A stretch of 64,000 nucleotides of DNA from Branchiostoma floridae (taxonomy: Eukaryota; Chordata; Leptocardii; Amphioxiformes; Branchiostomatidae), in the NCBI RefSeq assembly GCF_000003815.2, contig NC_049979.1, positions 34,503,738-34,567,737 on the forward strand, given 5' to 3'. How positions within the stretch are numbered: the stretch's first letter is position 1; every line of letters starts with the position of its first letter. A program made the position numbers and the translations under genes. The notes below the pieces were generated by a model. It did no database searches. It saw only the letters and a program-made list of their open reading frames with translations, and was not told where the DNA came from. Below are positions 23,749-36,300 of this stretch, one piece after another.

Positions 23749-24479
23749 AGAGTTCATTGATAGCTGTATATTATGCAAATGAGGCCTCATCTGCATCAAT
23801 GATGACATGCCACAGTACATTTATAGTACATGTACCTTTGAAAGTACACATCCATTGGAAAAAAACAAATTAACTATGCAAAAATATGATAACATTTCAG
23901 TGTTTTTAAAGCTATGCAAATGAAGACCTAATTGACATAATTGACAAGAAAATGCAATAATTCTGGAGTGGTAAATGATGGGAATTTAGATTATTGTGGC
24001 ATTTGGAAGTTAAGTAAAGTTGAACTGTGAGTCAAGTGGAAATAAATGATGCAAACCGGGCCTCATTTACATGATTTATGAGCAAATGCTACAATAGCTG
24101 TCTTTGCTTAGATGATTAAATAGAGTATCAGAGTATCACACACCTCAGTCACACTGCAAATACATGTAACATAATTACTGAACTTCACTGAGTAATGTGT
24201 CCTATGGACTCTTGTTTCTTTTTACATTCAAGCCCCATTTTAACGGGCACGCCCCCTGTTACTTGGTGTAGTCCATATTCAACATTGGTATATTCCACCA
24301 AGGAGATTCTACTCTAAGAAGGGGGGCTGGAAGTAACGTTATATTGTTTATAAGAACGGTTTCCTTTTAATTCCATGACTCTTAGAATATAGAATATTTT
24401 TATTATGAAGCAAATGTTTTCTATCATTCCTTTCATGTCGTACAATGGAGGACGAATATCATTGCGCATTATTTTCCAC

Positions 24480-24627
24480 CCCCATTCCGTGATTTCTATC
24501 AGTCCAATTATAACCTTTGACCTTCAAGGAAGTTTCCCGCGCTTTTCCGTGTCGCTTGGCTGGATTGTCTGCAGTCACACAGCCAGCTTTATTCGCGGAC
24601 AACAGAAGCAAGAACTGTAACTTAAGG
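24480..24627 (+). promoter_or_regulatory. Promoter and untranslated first exon of KLHL copy 3
   Basis: This matches the copy 2 promoter arm. GTCCAATTA (CCAAT) is followed by the DR1 TAACCT-T-TGACCT at 24511-24523, then the GTTTCCCGCGCTTTTC block and a first exon ending at about 24627 before GTAAGA. The DR1 is identical in all three copies although the surrounding bases have diverged. Confidence 0.6.
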
Positions 24628-25177
24628 GTAAGAATAAACTGTCGTTGCTACTAGTGACTCTAGAACTGCTTTATCAATATTCAGAGAGCCTATCTTGAAA
24701 CTGAGAAGGAAGAGAGATCACTGAATTAATCAGTGAATGGTGCCGATTTTCTGTCAAGCAAATTTGGCCCGGGAAGACCATCTGGTTCTTGTTACATAAT
24801 CATACATAATTTCTGTCAATTTCTGTGGGACTTGACGGTTCCAATGAGTGGAGCTGTTCCTATTTGCGCAGGAAAAAGGGGAAGGGGGAGGGCTAACAAC
24901 CCCTCCGTGTAAAAAAAATACCCTTCATCAGAAACAAGGAAAGTTGCATCCATGATTCATGATATGGGAGTTTTGGGTCATAAACTGGAGAAAATGTAAT
25001 TTCTGTTTGAAATATATCAAGGACGTTATATGATTCTTTTCGATGAATTATGTCTGTATTATACAGTATGCTATATCTTGAACAAATATACCTATAAATT
25101 ATTCATATTTTATTTCATATGCGAGTGTTTGTTCCTAAATTATGGTAATAGTTTCTACTGCCCAGCATTGTATTGAT

Positions 25178-25598
25178 TAGGGCTGGGTACCGATACAGAA
25201 AATTCAGGTCCAGGTACGATCCAGGTCCATGGACCTGAACCTGGACCTATCTATCTGTGAAAACTTGTGAATTGTCGATACACAAAACAATGGTCCATTT
25301 CGCAACAAGGGATTCTGTTTGGTGGAGTATCCGACGTCCATTTGCGTTCTAAAATCCTATCTTCATGTAAAGAACACTAACTGCCTCTGTTTTAGACCAA
25401 GTTTATCTGCAGAAACTTGATAAAAATGACTATCAACTCTCCTCTTCTTCGCTCTTATTATTTTCGCGGGACAGTAAGCCCCAACCACATGAATGCCTAC
25501 CAATATAATCTATTCATTTTCCAATCGGTCCAACATCCGGTCCACTGATTTTTTTCAGGTCCGGTTTTTCTGGACCGGTCCAACAAGAAAAACCCCTA
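25178..25598. mobile_element. hAT-type non-autonomous element, 421 bp
   Basis: The ends TAGGGCTGGG and ..CCCCTA (inverted TAGGGG) lie inside an exact 8-bp target duplication GTATTGAT (25170-25177 and 25599-25606). TAGGG ends with 8-bp duplications are diagnostic of hAT elements. The interior is rich in GGTCC/GGACC words. It lies in the 5' UTR intron of KLHL copy 3. Confidence 0.8.
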
Positions 25599-25649
25599 GT
25601 ATTGATAATTAATCGCTTTAGGTTTAGTGGAGATTTTGTGTAGCAATAA

Positions 25650-25831
25650 GCCCTTTCACAGAGGTTACCACACACGTGCGGATGAGAGGAATTCTGGGTA
25701 ATATGTCAAAGTTGAAGAACCTCAGACATAAGCAGTCTTGTCTCTACCATTGTTTCGATTTGTGTAACAAAGTCCGGAACGTAACGACGCCTGAAAAATG
25801 CGTGCGTGCGTGGTAACCTCTGTGAAAGGGC
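25650..25831. mobile_element. MITE, 182 bp
   Basis: Terminal inverted repeats of 22 bp (GCCCTTTCACAGAGGTTACC and its complement) are essentially perfect. A target duplication is not evident. Confidence 0.7.
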
Positions 25832-25924
25832 CTGATTAAATCTGTCTGCAGAGGAGGGGCCAGTTACAGCACTGGGCTGGACAGCAGACTAGTGTAGCAA
25901 TTGTCATGATGAACTGCATAGGGG

Positions 25925-26181
25925 TAACCTGGTATCCAGCCTACCATGGATTGGCCAGGCTCCCTTCGGGGCAGGAGAATCTTTCTGCCGTCAGGGCAAT
26001 CTTTCGTACCCACAGTCTGAGCAGAAGTAGAATTAAACTCCCACTGGGCAAACTCCTACTGCATGAAAATCCAACTGCGTGTGAACGAATACCCTGGTGG
26101 TAGAAAGCTGCATCTGGCCCGTAGAGCTGAGCCTACACTATTTACGGCAGCCAAGCCACAAATAGAGTGGATACCAGGTTA
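25925..26181. mobile_element. MITE, ~257 bp, TAACCTGGTATCCA ends
   Basis: TAACCTGGTATCCA at the left and TGGATACCAGGTTA at the right form a perfect 14-bp TIR. The interior resembles 19200-19360 in the copy 2 intron (AACTCCTACT.. GAAAATCC.. GTGTGAAC). It ends about 70 bases before the acceptor of KLHL copy 3. Confidence 0.6.
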
Positions 26182-26270
26182 GCATGTGCTCGGATTGATC
26201 TATCTATGTGAGGCAATCTTGTGTCTAGAAATACAACTGATCAAGGGTTTTTGCATTGCAGACTTAGGCA

Positions 26271-27986
26271 ATGATGGCAGCAGCACAGAGGTCACAGGCG
26301 CCACTTGACTTCTGCCATGATGCGCACTCAACTGCCCTCTTGCAGGGTTTGCAGGAACTGCGATCGGAAAGCCTGCTTGTAGATGTCATCCTTTGTGTCT
26401 CGGGGAAAGAGATCCCGTGCCACAGAAATGTACTCTCAGCTTGCAGCGGATATTTTCGGGCGATGTTCTGCAATGGACACCGTGAGAGCAAGGAGCATAA
26501 GGTCACCATTCACGAGGCCAGCGCCAGTGCTTTGCAGCTGCTTGTCGACTACGCCTACACGTCAAAGGTAACCATAACAGAGGACAATGCTGTAGAACTG
26601 ATGGAAGGGGCCAGCTTCTTCCAGGTTCCACCAGTGAGGGATGCATGCACAAAGTTCCTAACAGACAGTCTATGTGACAATAACTGTATGAAGATGGTTA
26701 ACTTGGGCGGCATGCTAAACCCCCACCTAGAAGCAGAAGCATTGTCATATGCAATGAAAGAGTTTGCAGTAGCCTGCAAAACACCTGAGTTCCTTCGGTT
26801 GACAAAGGGCCAGCTCATCAAGCTCATCTCATCAGATGACCTGAATGCTCCAGAAGAGACAGTGTACACGGCAGTGCTGAAATGGATCAACCACGACACC
26901 AGGAAGAGGAAGAAGGAGATGAGAGAGCTGATGGAACTGGTCAGGTTCCCCTACATGGACAGGATGTACTTCATGGAAAATGTTGAGTCGGACAAGGTCA
27001 TGCGCAAGTGCTGTCCGGATGTTGTTACAGAAACATTAAGGAATTATGCGTTCCCTGGAGAAGTCCAATCACCTCGCACCCGTCCCCGACATGCCAGCGG
27101 TCTGAGGGAGGCAGTAGTGATCATTGGAGGAAATGACAAAGTAGTACATACAAATCCTTTCGACTTGGTTTACAACAATGCCATCACCATGACTTACTCC
27201 TCTACACCATCAAGTGAAAGTTGGATTTCTATGACCACAATGAGGAACAACGACGATGATCATGGATATGCTGTTGCTGTTTTGGGCACAAGTGACATTA
27301 TTGTGTCTGGTGGAATTGAGTGCCCAGACGTTTGGCTGTATCAGACAAGACTTGACTCCTGGTCTAAACTTCCCCCAATGCACACAGTACGGCCCTATTG
27401 CAAGCTGGCAGTGGTGCGAGGAAAAGTATATGCAATTGGTGGAAGAATCAACCACTCACCTCGATGTGTAACAGCAGATGTTGAAGTCTACGACCAAAGC
27501 CTGAACAAGTGGACTGAAGGTGTTCCACTACCACAGCCAAGATACTTACATGCAGTTGCAGTATTAGATGGTGGCATATACGTGATGGGTGGATATGATG
27601 CTGAGGGCTATACGACATCTACGGTATACCGCTTTACCCCAGGAGACTCTCAGTGGTATTCAGTAAGCAACATGCCTGAGGCAGCTTCATTTATCACTGC
27701 TTCAGTTCTCAATGGTAGCATCTATGTTGCTGGGCTTCACTCAAACGTGCTGTGTTACAGGCCTCAGGACGACTTGTGGACTGTTGTAGCCCACCATGAT
27801 ACTGGATGGAGATGTGGTATGACTGTCTTTGGTGGGAAGATCTACTTCTATGGAGGCCGTGACACCAATAACAAGGGAACAACAAAGATTTTCCAACTCA
27901 ATCAAGAAGACAAGTCACTTAAGCAGGTGGGGACCATGCCCAAGCGTCTGTTTGACCATGTATGTGTTACTATATTGAAGGGTTGA
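26271..27986 (+). CDS. KLHL24/KLHL6-like BTB-BACK-Kelch protein, copy 3
   Basis: 571 residues, single coding exon. BTB about residues 18-128 (SLLVDVILCVSGKEIPCHRN), BACK about 133-238 (SSDDLNAPEETVYTAVLKW), the SPRTRPRHASG linker, six Kelch blades and terminal VCVTILKG. The same acceptor and nine-base leader precede the ATG as in copy 2. Its sequence is closest to copies 1 and 2 in BTB/BACK; the blade loops differ (NDKVVHTNPFDLVYNNAI). Predicted to be a CUL3 adaptor by family. The reading frame is intact with no sign of decay. Confidence 0.92.
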   Translation: MMAAAQRSQAPLDFCHDAHSTALLQGLQELRSESLLVDVILCVSGKEIPCHRNVLSACSGYFRAMFCNGHRESKEHKVTIHEASASALQLLVDYAYTSKVTITEDNAVELMEGASFFQVPPVRDACTKFLTDSLCDNNCMKMVNLGGMLNPHLEAEALSYAMKEFAVACKTPEFLRLTKGQLIKLISSDDLNAPEETVYTAVLKWINHDTRKRKKEMRELMELVRFPYMDRMYFMENVESDKVMRKCCPDVVTETLRNYAFPGEVQSPRTRPRHASGLREAVVIIGGNDKVVHTNPFDLVYNNAITMTYSSTPSSESWISMTTMRNNDDDHGYAVAVLGTSDIIVSGGIECPDVWLYQTRLDSWSKLPPMHTVRPYCKLAVVRGKVYAIGGRINHSPRCVTADVEVYDQSLNKWTEGVPLPQPRYLHAVAVLDGGIYVMGGYDAEGYTTSTVYRFTPGDSQWYSVSNMPEAASFITASVLNGSIYVAGLHSNVLCYRPQDDLWTVVAHHDTGWRCGMTVFGGKIYFYGGRDTNNKGTTKIFQLNQEDKSLKQVGTMPKRLFDHVCVTILKG

Positions 27987-28594
27987 ACTTGTGTTGCAAC
28001 AGATAACCTTGTTGTACTTCACAAGAGCTCACCTGTTCAACTCATACCATACTAGTAAAAAGGTGACAAGCAGAGGGGACCAATGTTCTGTCAATGCAAA
28101 ATGTAAAATGTTAAGCTTACCACTAGATGATGTTGTTAAAAACTGAAATTGACCCCTATTCGATTTCAAACTTGTTGGTCAAAAACAGCATTTGATGGAT
28201 GCAACAGTCTTTTTCAGACATACTTGTAAGTAAGTTTTGAAGTGAAATGTATTAGAGTGTGGTAGTTGACAATTACAATTGCTATTTGACAGCATGTTCA
28301 AAGTGTTTTCATTTAAATCATGTAGAGAAATGTAAACAAAAGTTACTGTGCTCAATGAAATTTCCAGTCTGCTATTAAGCCTGAGTTAGGTTTTTGCCAT
28401 AGACTAGTCAATATTGACTAACATATATACCGGTGAACTCCAGTCCTTTTGGTATATCATAGACGTTTGTTCCCCAAAATACCCAACTGTCGCTAAGATA
28501 CAATTGTGGAATATTCTGCACTATAGAACAGTCCTGTCTTGCTTTAGACTTTGTTTGGTTTGAATATATGAATAAGTAACTTTTTTTTTTCAAT

Positions 28595-30000
28595 CAGGTC
28601 TGCAATCATGGTAAGTTTTCTAGACCATATGGTGCATTGCAGTATTATATATAAATTCATGTTAGTTGTACAAGTAGTGTATTGTAGTTAACTATTGATA
28701 AGTGCTTTTACAATACTTGCATGGACACTTGTCTACGACTTTAAGTATTAAAAAGTATACATAGAGACAGGCTTGGAGTATCACAGCTTTTTATGATAAC
28801 ACAAGTGGTACTTTTCTTACACTCTAATTATGTTGTCAGTACGAGTAATGTTACTGTTGATAAAAGTTCTGTTTTATAATAAGAAAACATATCTGCTGTG
28901 TGTTTTTATCACATCATACAACAAGGGTTAGACAGCTCCATACTTTTGCCAAAAACAATATCATTGGCAAATATGAAAATCAACTCATTTGTAATTTGCA
29001 TGATATATATTGCAAATATGAAATTCCATCATTGGCCGTTCTTGCCGCCTTTCCTCATTAGTTATGCAAATAAGACATTAGCATAATCCATATGAATTCA
29101 TTATCTCTTTCCAAACTAAATATGTTGCAAATGTCAAAGTTGTATCAGTAGAAATAGCATTTCCTCATTGTGCAAATGATGTTCAAATATAATGAGGAAA
29201 ATTTCATTGTACTCTATATCAGGAAGTTCAAACACATGCTATGTGTAATCTGGAAAGAGGCAATAATTGATAGATGTCAATCATGCAAATGATAATTTGG
29301 ATAATTAATGAGGAAATGCAGTTAAATCGTTTAAAAAACATTAAACGATTGGGATTAAGAGTACTTTTTTTCCAAAAGCAGATTATGTTTAACATTTTCA
29401 GACAGATATTATGCAAATAAGGTCATAGTATGGATATTATGCAAATAAGGGAACAATATGCATAATTATTCAGCAATTACCCAACTTCTGATTTGTAAGG
29501 TTGGGCAAGAGTTCAACAGCTGTATATTATGCAAATGAGGCCTTAATTGCATCAATGATGAAATGTCATAGTACATTTATAGTACAACTACATGTACCTT
29601 TCAAAAGACACATCCATTGAAAAAAATGAAATTACTATCTAAAAATATGATGACATCACCATATATAAGTTATATCTTGGAGTAAAAAAAGTTTCATCAA
29701 AGTTGGGGTATAAAGACATACATGTATATGGCTTTTATTTGTTCAGCATAAAGGCACTATGAGATGATGGAGACTTGCACATGTGAGAAATGAGGTCTGG
29801 GTGTGACTGGGTACCATGACCGCTGGGGCCAAATTTGGCAACCCTGTCCCCATGTGCAAGGACTTGACCCAAATAAGGAAATGACATCATTGCTGCTCTC
29901 TGATTGGCACGCTTTCAACTACCATCAACGGTTCACGCCCGCATCAGTTTGTTCAAGAAATTAGTTCTGCAGTTCTGTCTTTCAAAGTAAATACAAATAA
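28595..30000. other. AT-rich 3' flank, no gene seen
   Basis: Rich in ATGCAAAT octamer-like words (several TTATGCAAATAAGG / ATGCAAATGAGG copies), shared with 23540-23940 behind copy 2. Nothing coding or structured beyond that is visible. Confidence 0.4.
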
Positions 30001-30333
30001 CCAACCTCACAGTCATTGTTTACGAGTAACAGAAACGCTCAAAACAAATTTAACCCACGGACTATTTTCTGTACGAATGAATCGGATAGCCTTTGTCTGG
30101 CGCGCTGCGATTGGATGAGCTGTACCTTCCCCGGCTTTCCTGGAATCGTGCGTGACCAATGGCAGCCGCCGTTAGTGTTATTGACAGTGGAAGCCTACAC
30201 GCCTCTCCCTGCGGTGCGGGTTTCCTGGTACCTTCCACCCTCCGCCTCCTGACGATAGGACCGAAGCCGGGAAAGCTTTCTTGTTTCAGCCTCAACCTTT
30301 TAATTCTGACACGTTTTCTCTCACCGAAACGAA

Positions 30334-33300
30334 ATGGTAAGTATCTTTCGACTTTTACCTCTCATTGCTCTGATTTCACTGATAATTACGTCAGCATTTG
30401 TCAGATGAAACGAGCGATGGAAACTGACGGGAATGTAATAGTTGGAGGCCGCCATTTTGCATTTCATCGAATAAAAAAAAACGAGACGGCATATGACGTC
30501 CTAGCCCTAGTCTGTCAACGGTTTGCGGATAAATTTGGAACGGTTTCCGATTACATTAGAAGGTCATCACGTCCGACATGTAGTCTTTTGCATATCATTA
30601 ACCGTGGGGTAAAGAAAATTGCTTATGAAAGGTTCAAGGACCGTTATGATTTCGTGAATATCTGCACTGGTCTAAACTGTACGCGGTACATATATACCGC
30701 ATGAGTTGCACTGCCTTGTACTGCCCTAAAAAGGATTTCCTTTGCCACCAAATAATCTGACAGAAATATATGTGCGCTCAGTTGTATTGTCTATTATTTA
30801 AGGTTCCACACACGACTGTATTTGTGATGTAATATGTTTAACACAAAAGTATAGATTTGTAAAAGAGGTAGGGATGCCGGTTGCACGGGCTATCTCTTGC
30901 GACCCCCCTCCCCTACCCGCATGCCGCCACATGATGCCATAGACTTGAATATTTGGGCTATGTCGCCGGCCCTGCCTTGTATGGGACAGAGTTCGCCCTT
31001 AGCAAAAGAAGGAAACCACGTCACTACTCTTTATAAAACCCCTACCACTTCTCTTTATTTTGAGCGGTGCACCAAATGTATGTGATAACTTGCAAGTTCA
31101 GGGTCGAGTGTGTCATGTGCGTTTGCTTCCGGACGAGGTTATTTAAAGCGCCATTATGTAACATTAGGACCTAGTAGAATAATACTAGAAAGTATATTTT
31201 TCCTGTCATTTCTGTACTGTAAATAATAAGTTGCATTAATCTTATAGCATTGCATAACAATATTCAGTGTGGGGAACTGCAACATATTATATTTGCACCA
31301 TAAATTGAAGCTTTGCTTGAGAGGCCTTCAAGTTCAAATCTGCGCTGTTATTTGCAGCATATTAGAAGGTGTACTTTATAGCATATATTTTACTTGAATG
31401 TGCAAAGTACATTGCCTATTTTGGAATTAGAAGACGAATCAATTCCCCAACATGTATATGTATATTTGGTATGGGCCTACAAGCCCTGCATACATATTGG
31501 GGGTGGGAGGGGGATCTATGTACTTATCAGAAAGGCAGTGGCTACACGTGTTACTTGCATTAAATTTGACAGCTGGCTTGGATTTTCCTTGAATTTAGAT
31601 GCCAGTTATTGTATATGTAGAATGCACTGTTAGTTTGTGCGGTTTGGCTACTACATAGTTAGATTGGCTTTTTACACTCTACCTGTATGTAAACTAGAAG
31701 GATTATACTGATACAGGGGCAAAATTTGCCAATATTTCTTTTTTTTTATGTACGTGTCACTAGTACCGTTGTGATTGATCAAATATCAAGGTGAAAGATC
31801 AACTGGTTATAACAATTATGTAACGTGTTTGCCAAAATGTACGGCAAATTAACCATGTTCATGATAAGTGCAAGTATCAAGAATATTGATTGAAAATGGT
31901 ATTAATCAATCAATATTTTTGATACTGGCACTTATCATCAACGTGGTTAATTTGCCATACATTTTGTTACAGCTTTTCCCTCTTTTGAGTCAGGAAGCCA
32001 AATACTGTAAATGAAGTTCGCCGGGACGAGAAAAGGACTTTTCGCAGTGGTTTTAAGTTCGCGGTAGCACTATGCACTGTAGTCTCTTACAATTACTCTC
32101 TCAGCCATGAAAAAATGTTTGTGGTGGTTTTAAGTTCGCGGTGAAGCGAACAGTACTTTGCTGTGCATCAGTTTGATGCTTGCATTGTGCATGCCAACTT
32201 TCCTCAATAATAATAATAATAATTTTATATTGAACGTTGTGACGAAACTATTACATCAGAACAAGAGCCAACACACTTCCCTCTGATGTAATTCTTTATT
32301 TCAATTTCAAGGTACCACGGTTAAATGGAGGGGGCCCTATGCTGTGAATATGGTCCCTTTGCTGTGTTTCAATGAGCATGGTTAGGGGCTTTCTGAAGTT
32401 TTGTAGCAAATGTAAAAAATAGGCTTTACTTTTTTTTAATTTGGCTCTCAAAATGCAAGCGACTGAGTTTTCTAGGGTTATAAATTTACAAATTCTTAGG
32501 GGCAGGAAGTTTTCAGACCCCTCTATACTGTAAATGCAGAAATGTTCGCGGTGGTTTTATGTTAGCGGTTTTCAAATTGCCAATTCGCCTCTAACATAAA
32601 ACCACCACGAACATTTTTCCATGGCAGTAACTAGACTACAGTGCATGGTGCTACCATGAACCGTCCTTTTTCCCGCTACCGTGAAATTAAAGCCCGGTGA
32701 ACTTAAATGCATTTACAGTAATGCTCATGCCTGCACTGATAGCCTCATGGCCAACCCATGTGAAAAAAATGGGGGTATTAAATGGAACGCAATTGTCTTG
32801 TTCACGGCCTTCGAAATATATTCAAACACAGCCTGATACTGAAATAAGCCATACAAATACCCTCTGGATCTCCTGATTCGCTAAAACAGATATCAGAATT
32901 GCTGTTCCTTTACAGTTTCAGAATTTCCTAATGAGAAATTTCCTTTGCTACTCGGTTTAATTAAAGAAGATGGACAGTTTGTGTGGTGAGAGTAAACAGA
33001 TGCACATTTACCACCCTTGGTCCTTCCAAACAAGTAATCGTTGACAGTGTTTGTATGGGCTATGTTGTAGTAGAGCCAGCATGGATTTGATCATGTCTTT
33101 TTTAACCTCCTTGGTTTGATGAAAGTTATAACTGATGTCAGTATGGGTGATGTTGACCCTGTCCAATAGTCTGACAATTCAGCCACCTTCAGCTTTGGCC
33201 AGTTTACCAATTTGCGAGTTTGCGGACTGTAGAAGGCTGGATACCAGGCTACCCATGACTTTAAAGGTCACAACAGGACAGGTCATTTAACGAGTACAAA

Positions 33301-36300
33301 TATCGTAATGAGAAGCCGTATAGTGTTTGTCATCTCCCAAGATGTAGATGAGGACCAAAGTGTGAAGGAATTTCTCAGTTTGCTGCTTGCTGGAGGATTA
33401 CACAGTCACTGAGTGCTTCTGCTGCATGACTCATGGTCGTGACATGTTTGCCTCAATGAAAGGCTACAGAAGAATTCTAATTATACTAATAGAGTCAATG
33501 TGTTATTGTTAACCCATTTGAGCCATGCAGGTTAAACAGATACATTATGCAGGTTGTAATAAATATTATGTGGTAAATATTATGTACATTTGAGGTCATT
33601 ATAATGTTTAAATGGGACATTAGGATGCATTACTGCAAACTTTAAAAGGATAGGTTCTAATTTCACTACTGTTCATTGACTATGCAAATAAAGTGTGATG
33701 AACATTACATGCATCCATTGTCACTGTATCAATACACAGATAGACCAAATACAATACCTCCCCATGAAATAGTAGCCTGTTCCATTGACCCCGTGACCTG
33801 GACTGTCATGATAAATTCTACTACATGTACCTCTAAATTGTACTTGCTGCAAACTAGTTAAGTAAGTCTTTATAGTCTTACCTTTTTGGTCATCTTTCTG
33901 CAACTTCCTGCCACACTACTGACAGTGTATCCACGTAACTGAAAGCAAAGACTTCGTACACGGAAATGCTTTCTTGTGTCATGTTAAAGACTGTACACTG
34001 AATTGATACATGTATTTAAGATGCTCTTTGTTCCTTGCTAATGTTTGCTACCATGTTGTCCCACTGTAGGCCTCAGGAGTGTCAGTTGCTGCTGAAGTGG
34101 TTACAGCGCTGCAAGATTTGAAAATTCGCCACAAATACAAGTATGTCATCTACCACATAGCAGGAGGGGAGGTGCGAAACCAGGCACTAGATAGTATGTC
34201 ATCAGACGACAAGAACAATGTAAGTTTCCTATAGCTTCCGATATTGTGTATGCAAATAGTAGCCAGTTGGATACCATGAGGTTCAAGTAATGAGCAACAT
34301 TCATTAGCAACAGAATATAGCTTGGGTATCTTCCACCATATTAATCGCTGACTCAGTCTTTTCATGTGCAAATACATGGTTAGCCAGCAAAAAGATGAGC
34401 CAGCGGTTACTACAGAGGATGGTACCCAGGCTAAACAGAGTAAGCTAAGAACCTACTCTTTGTGTATGAAGACAATGGAATATTTTTCACACTTAACATA
34501 TGTTAACCCCAGAAAAGTTCCTATGGCTATGGATGATATTATGATACCATGAAAATAAGAGCACATAAGGTATGAATTACTTGTATGATAATCACGACTA
34601 TCCAGTTAATACAGCTCCATGTATGTACTGGTAGTTTTCGTAAGCTTATTTGGAGGACTGTGTGTGTGTGATTTGTCATTTTTTAGGGGAAGCCACCTTT
34701 CTTAGGAATATCACTTGAACCACTTTCCACTTGACTATCACTGAGCCGCAGCGACTGTACTAAGTTGGATTTTTGTGACCCTTGATTCACAACTGGAACA
34801 TGATGCATTATGTGAATATATGATTCAAAAGACAACAAACAAATGATGTGTAAAAAAATTCTTCTCTTTATTCAAAGTTTGTGGTGCTATCTGTCAGATC
34901 TCTGGTTGCTCAGCTTAGCCTCCAGTGAAAAGGAGATGTTGGAAGATAGTACTCTTTACCTTCAGTATAACTTGTGCTGTTGTGCTGGACTCAGTGAATT
35001 GCCATTCATGATGACCTTGATCTTCCTTTTTGTCAGGAGTACAACACGGAATATCAAAAGCAGCGTCATCAGGGCTTTGTGGACGAGCTGAAGGGAGGGG
35101 AGGATGCTAACACGTGTCGCTATGCTGTCTACGATTTTTCTATTTTGGATCAAAAAGAAGGAGACACAGCAGCGAGGAAGACCAATAAGATCCTCTTTAT
35201 TGTCTGGTACGTTATCTCTCATCTTCTTTCTGTACATTGTGATCATAGTAGGGATGGTATCAGGGCTCTAGCCAGCTCGAAAACCGTGAAAATTAAGTTA
35301 GAAAGACGGAAATGAGACCTTGAAAAACAGGTTTTTAATGAGATTATCGTATGCGAAAGGGCGCCGACACACATTGTCAACAATCATAACAATAGCAAGA
35401 CAAACAGTGTGTGGCTTTTACAGCCGTGGACAGCGTCCCCAAGCCGCCTGTAGCTTCCACCAAGAATTTTTGTCCGTCAAGGTTGACGGATTGATTTAAA
35501 AGATTTTTCTGTCACATGCAGCAATTCCGTCAATTGACGGAAAAACGGACGCTGGCTAGAGCTCTGGATGGTATGTTGTTTTCTCTAAGACTCATCCCTC
35601 CAACCTGCGATGGAAATTAGCTTGTTGGGACGGACTATAATTTCCTCCTATCCTTAAAAAAGTGTCAGCTTTATCAGTTTATGACATGAAATTTATGAAA
35701 GTGTTTTTAAGAAATTTATCATGAGCTCCCAAACAATTAGTGGGACAGAGGGAAAGTTTTAAGCTTGAGACAGCCCTGGAGTTGTTATAGTCCAAGAAGA
35801 TGACATCTGATGCAAAGTGGAACTGTAGTTTCCAGCACAAAAATTGGCTGCCTGTCCATATCCCATCTTTGTCATGGAATAAGCAATCCACTGCTTCAAA
35901 AACATCACATTAGGCCATGTTGACTTGATTACATGGATGATGTCCTCTGGGAACCCAAAACGGATAGGAGCATGAAAATAAAAAGTTTGACAAAACAATT
36001 TACCTTCATTATGAAATCTAACTGGCCAAGAAGGTGGAACAAATGTGAACACACAGAATATAGTATTTACCAAACAACAGATTCTGCATTTTTGTTTCTG
36101 ACACCTTCTTTGACCTTGGAATATTCTATGACATTAGTATACCAGGGCTCAAAATACCACAGGTATTTTCCGATATTTTTTAATTTTTTTTTTGTCATCC
36201 ATATTTGCTTCATTTGAATCTACTTTGTACGATTTACAATTACAGTATGGTTGTTTATCAGGTAATTAACCCAAACTATGCTATGTTCTTCTTGTGTCCA

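Larger units (their letters stand above)
18236..24290 (+). repeat. Duplication unit 2 (KLHL copy 2)
   Basis: The unit begins with the ATATTCCACC.. CTCTAAGAA.. GGCTGGAAGTA block, which recurs near 24290 at the start of unit 3, and runs through promoter, intron, coding exon and an AT-rich 3' flank. Its distal 350 bases match, inverted, the distal end of unit 1. It is longer than unit 1 largely because of a 937-bp element in the intron. Confidence 0.7.
24291..29655 (+). repeat. Duplication unit 3 (KLHL copy 3)
   Basis: A tandem copy of unit 2 in the same orientation: ATATTCCACC start block, promoter with DR1, conserved AAGACCATCTGGTTCTTGTT word in the intron (also at 18690 and, inverted, at 17910), coding exon, and 3' flank similar to 22542-23890. 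Similarity fades near 29655. Confidence 0.7.

Noticed and set aside
30159-30704. 181-codon frame over the cofilin first exon
   Set aside because: It runs through the cofilin ATG and its splice donor in another frame; the exon structure of cofilin explains the region better.
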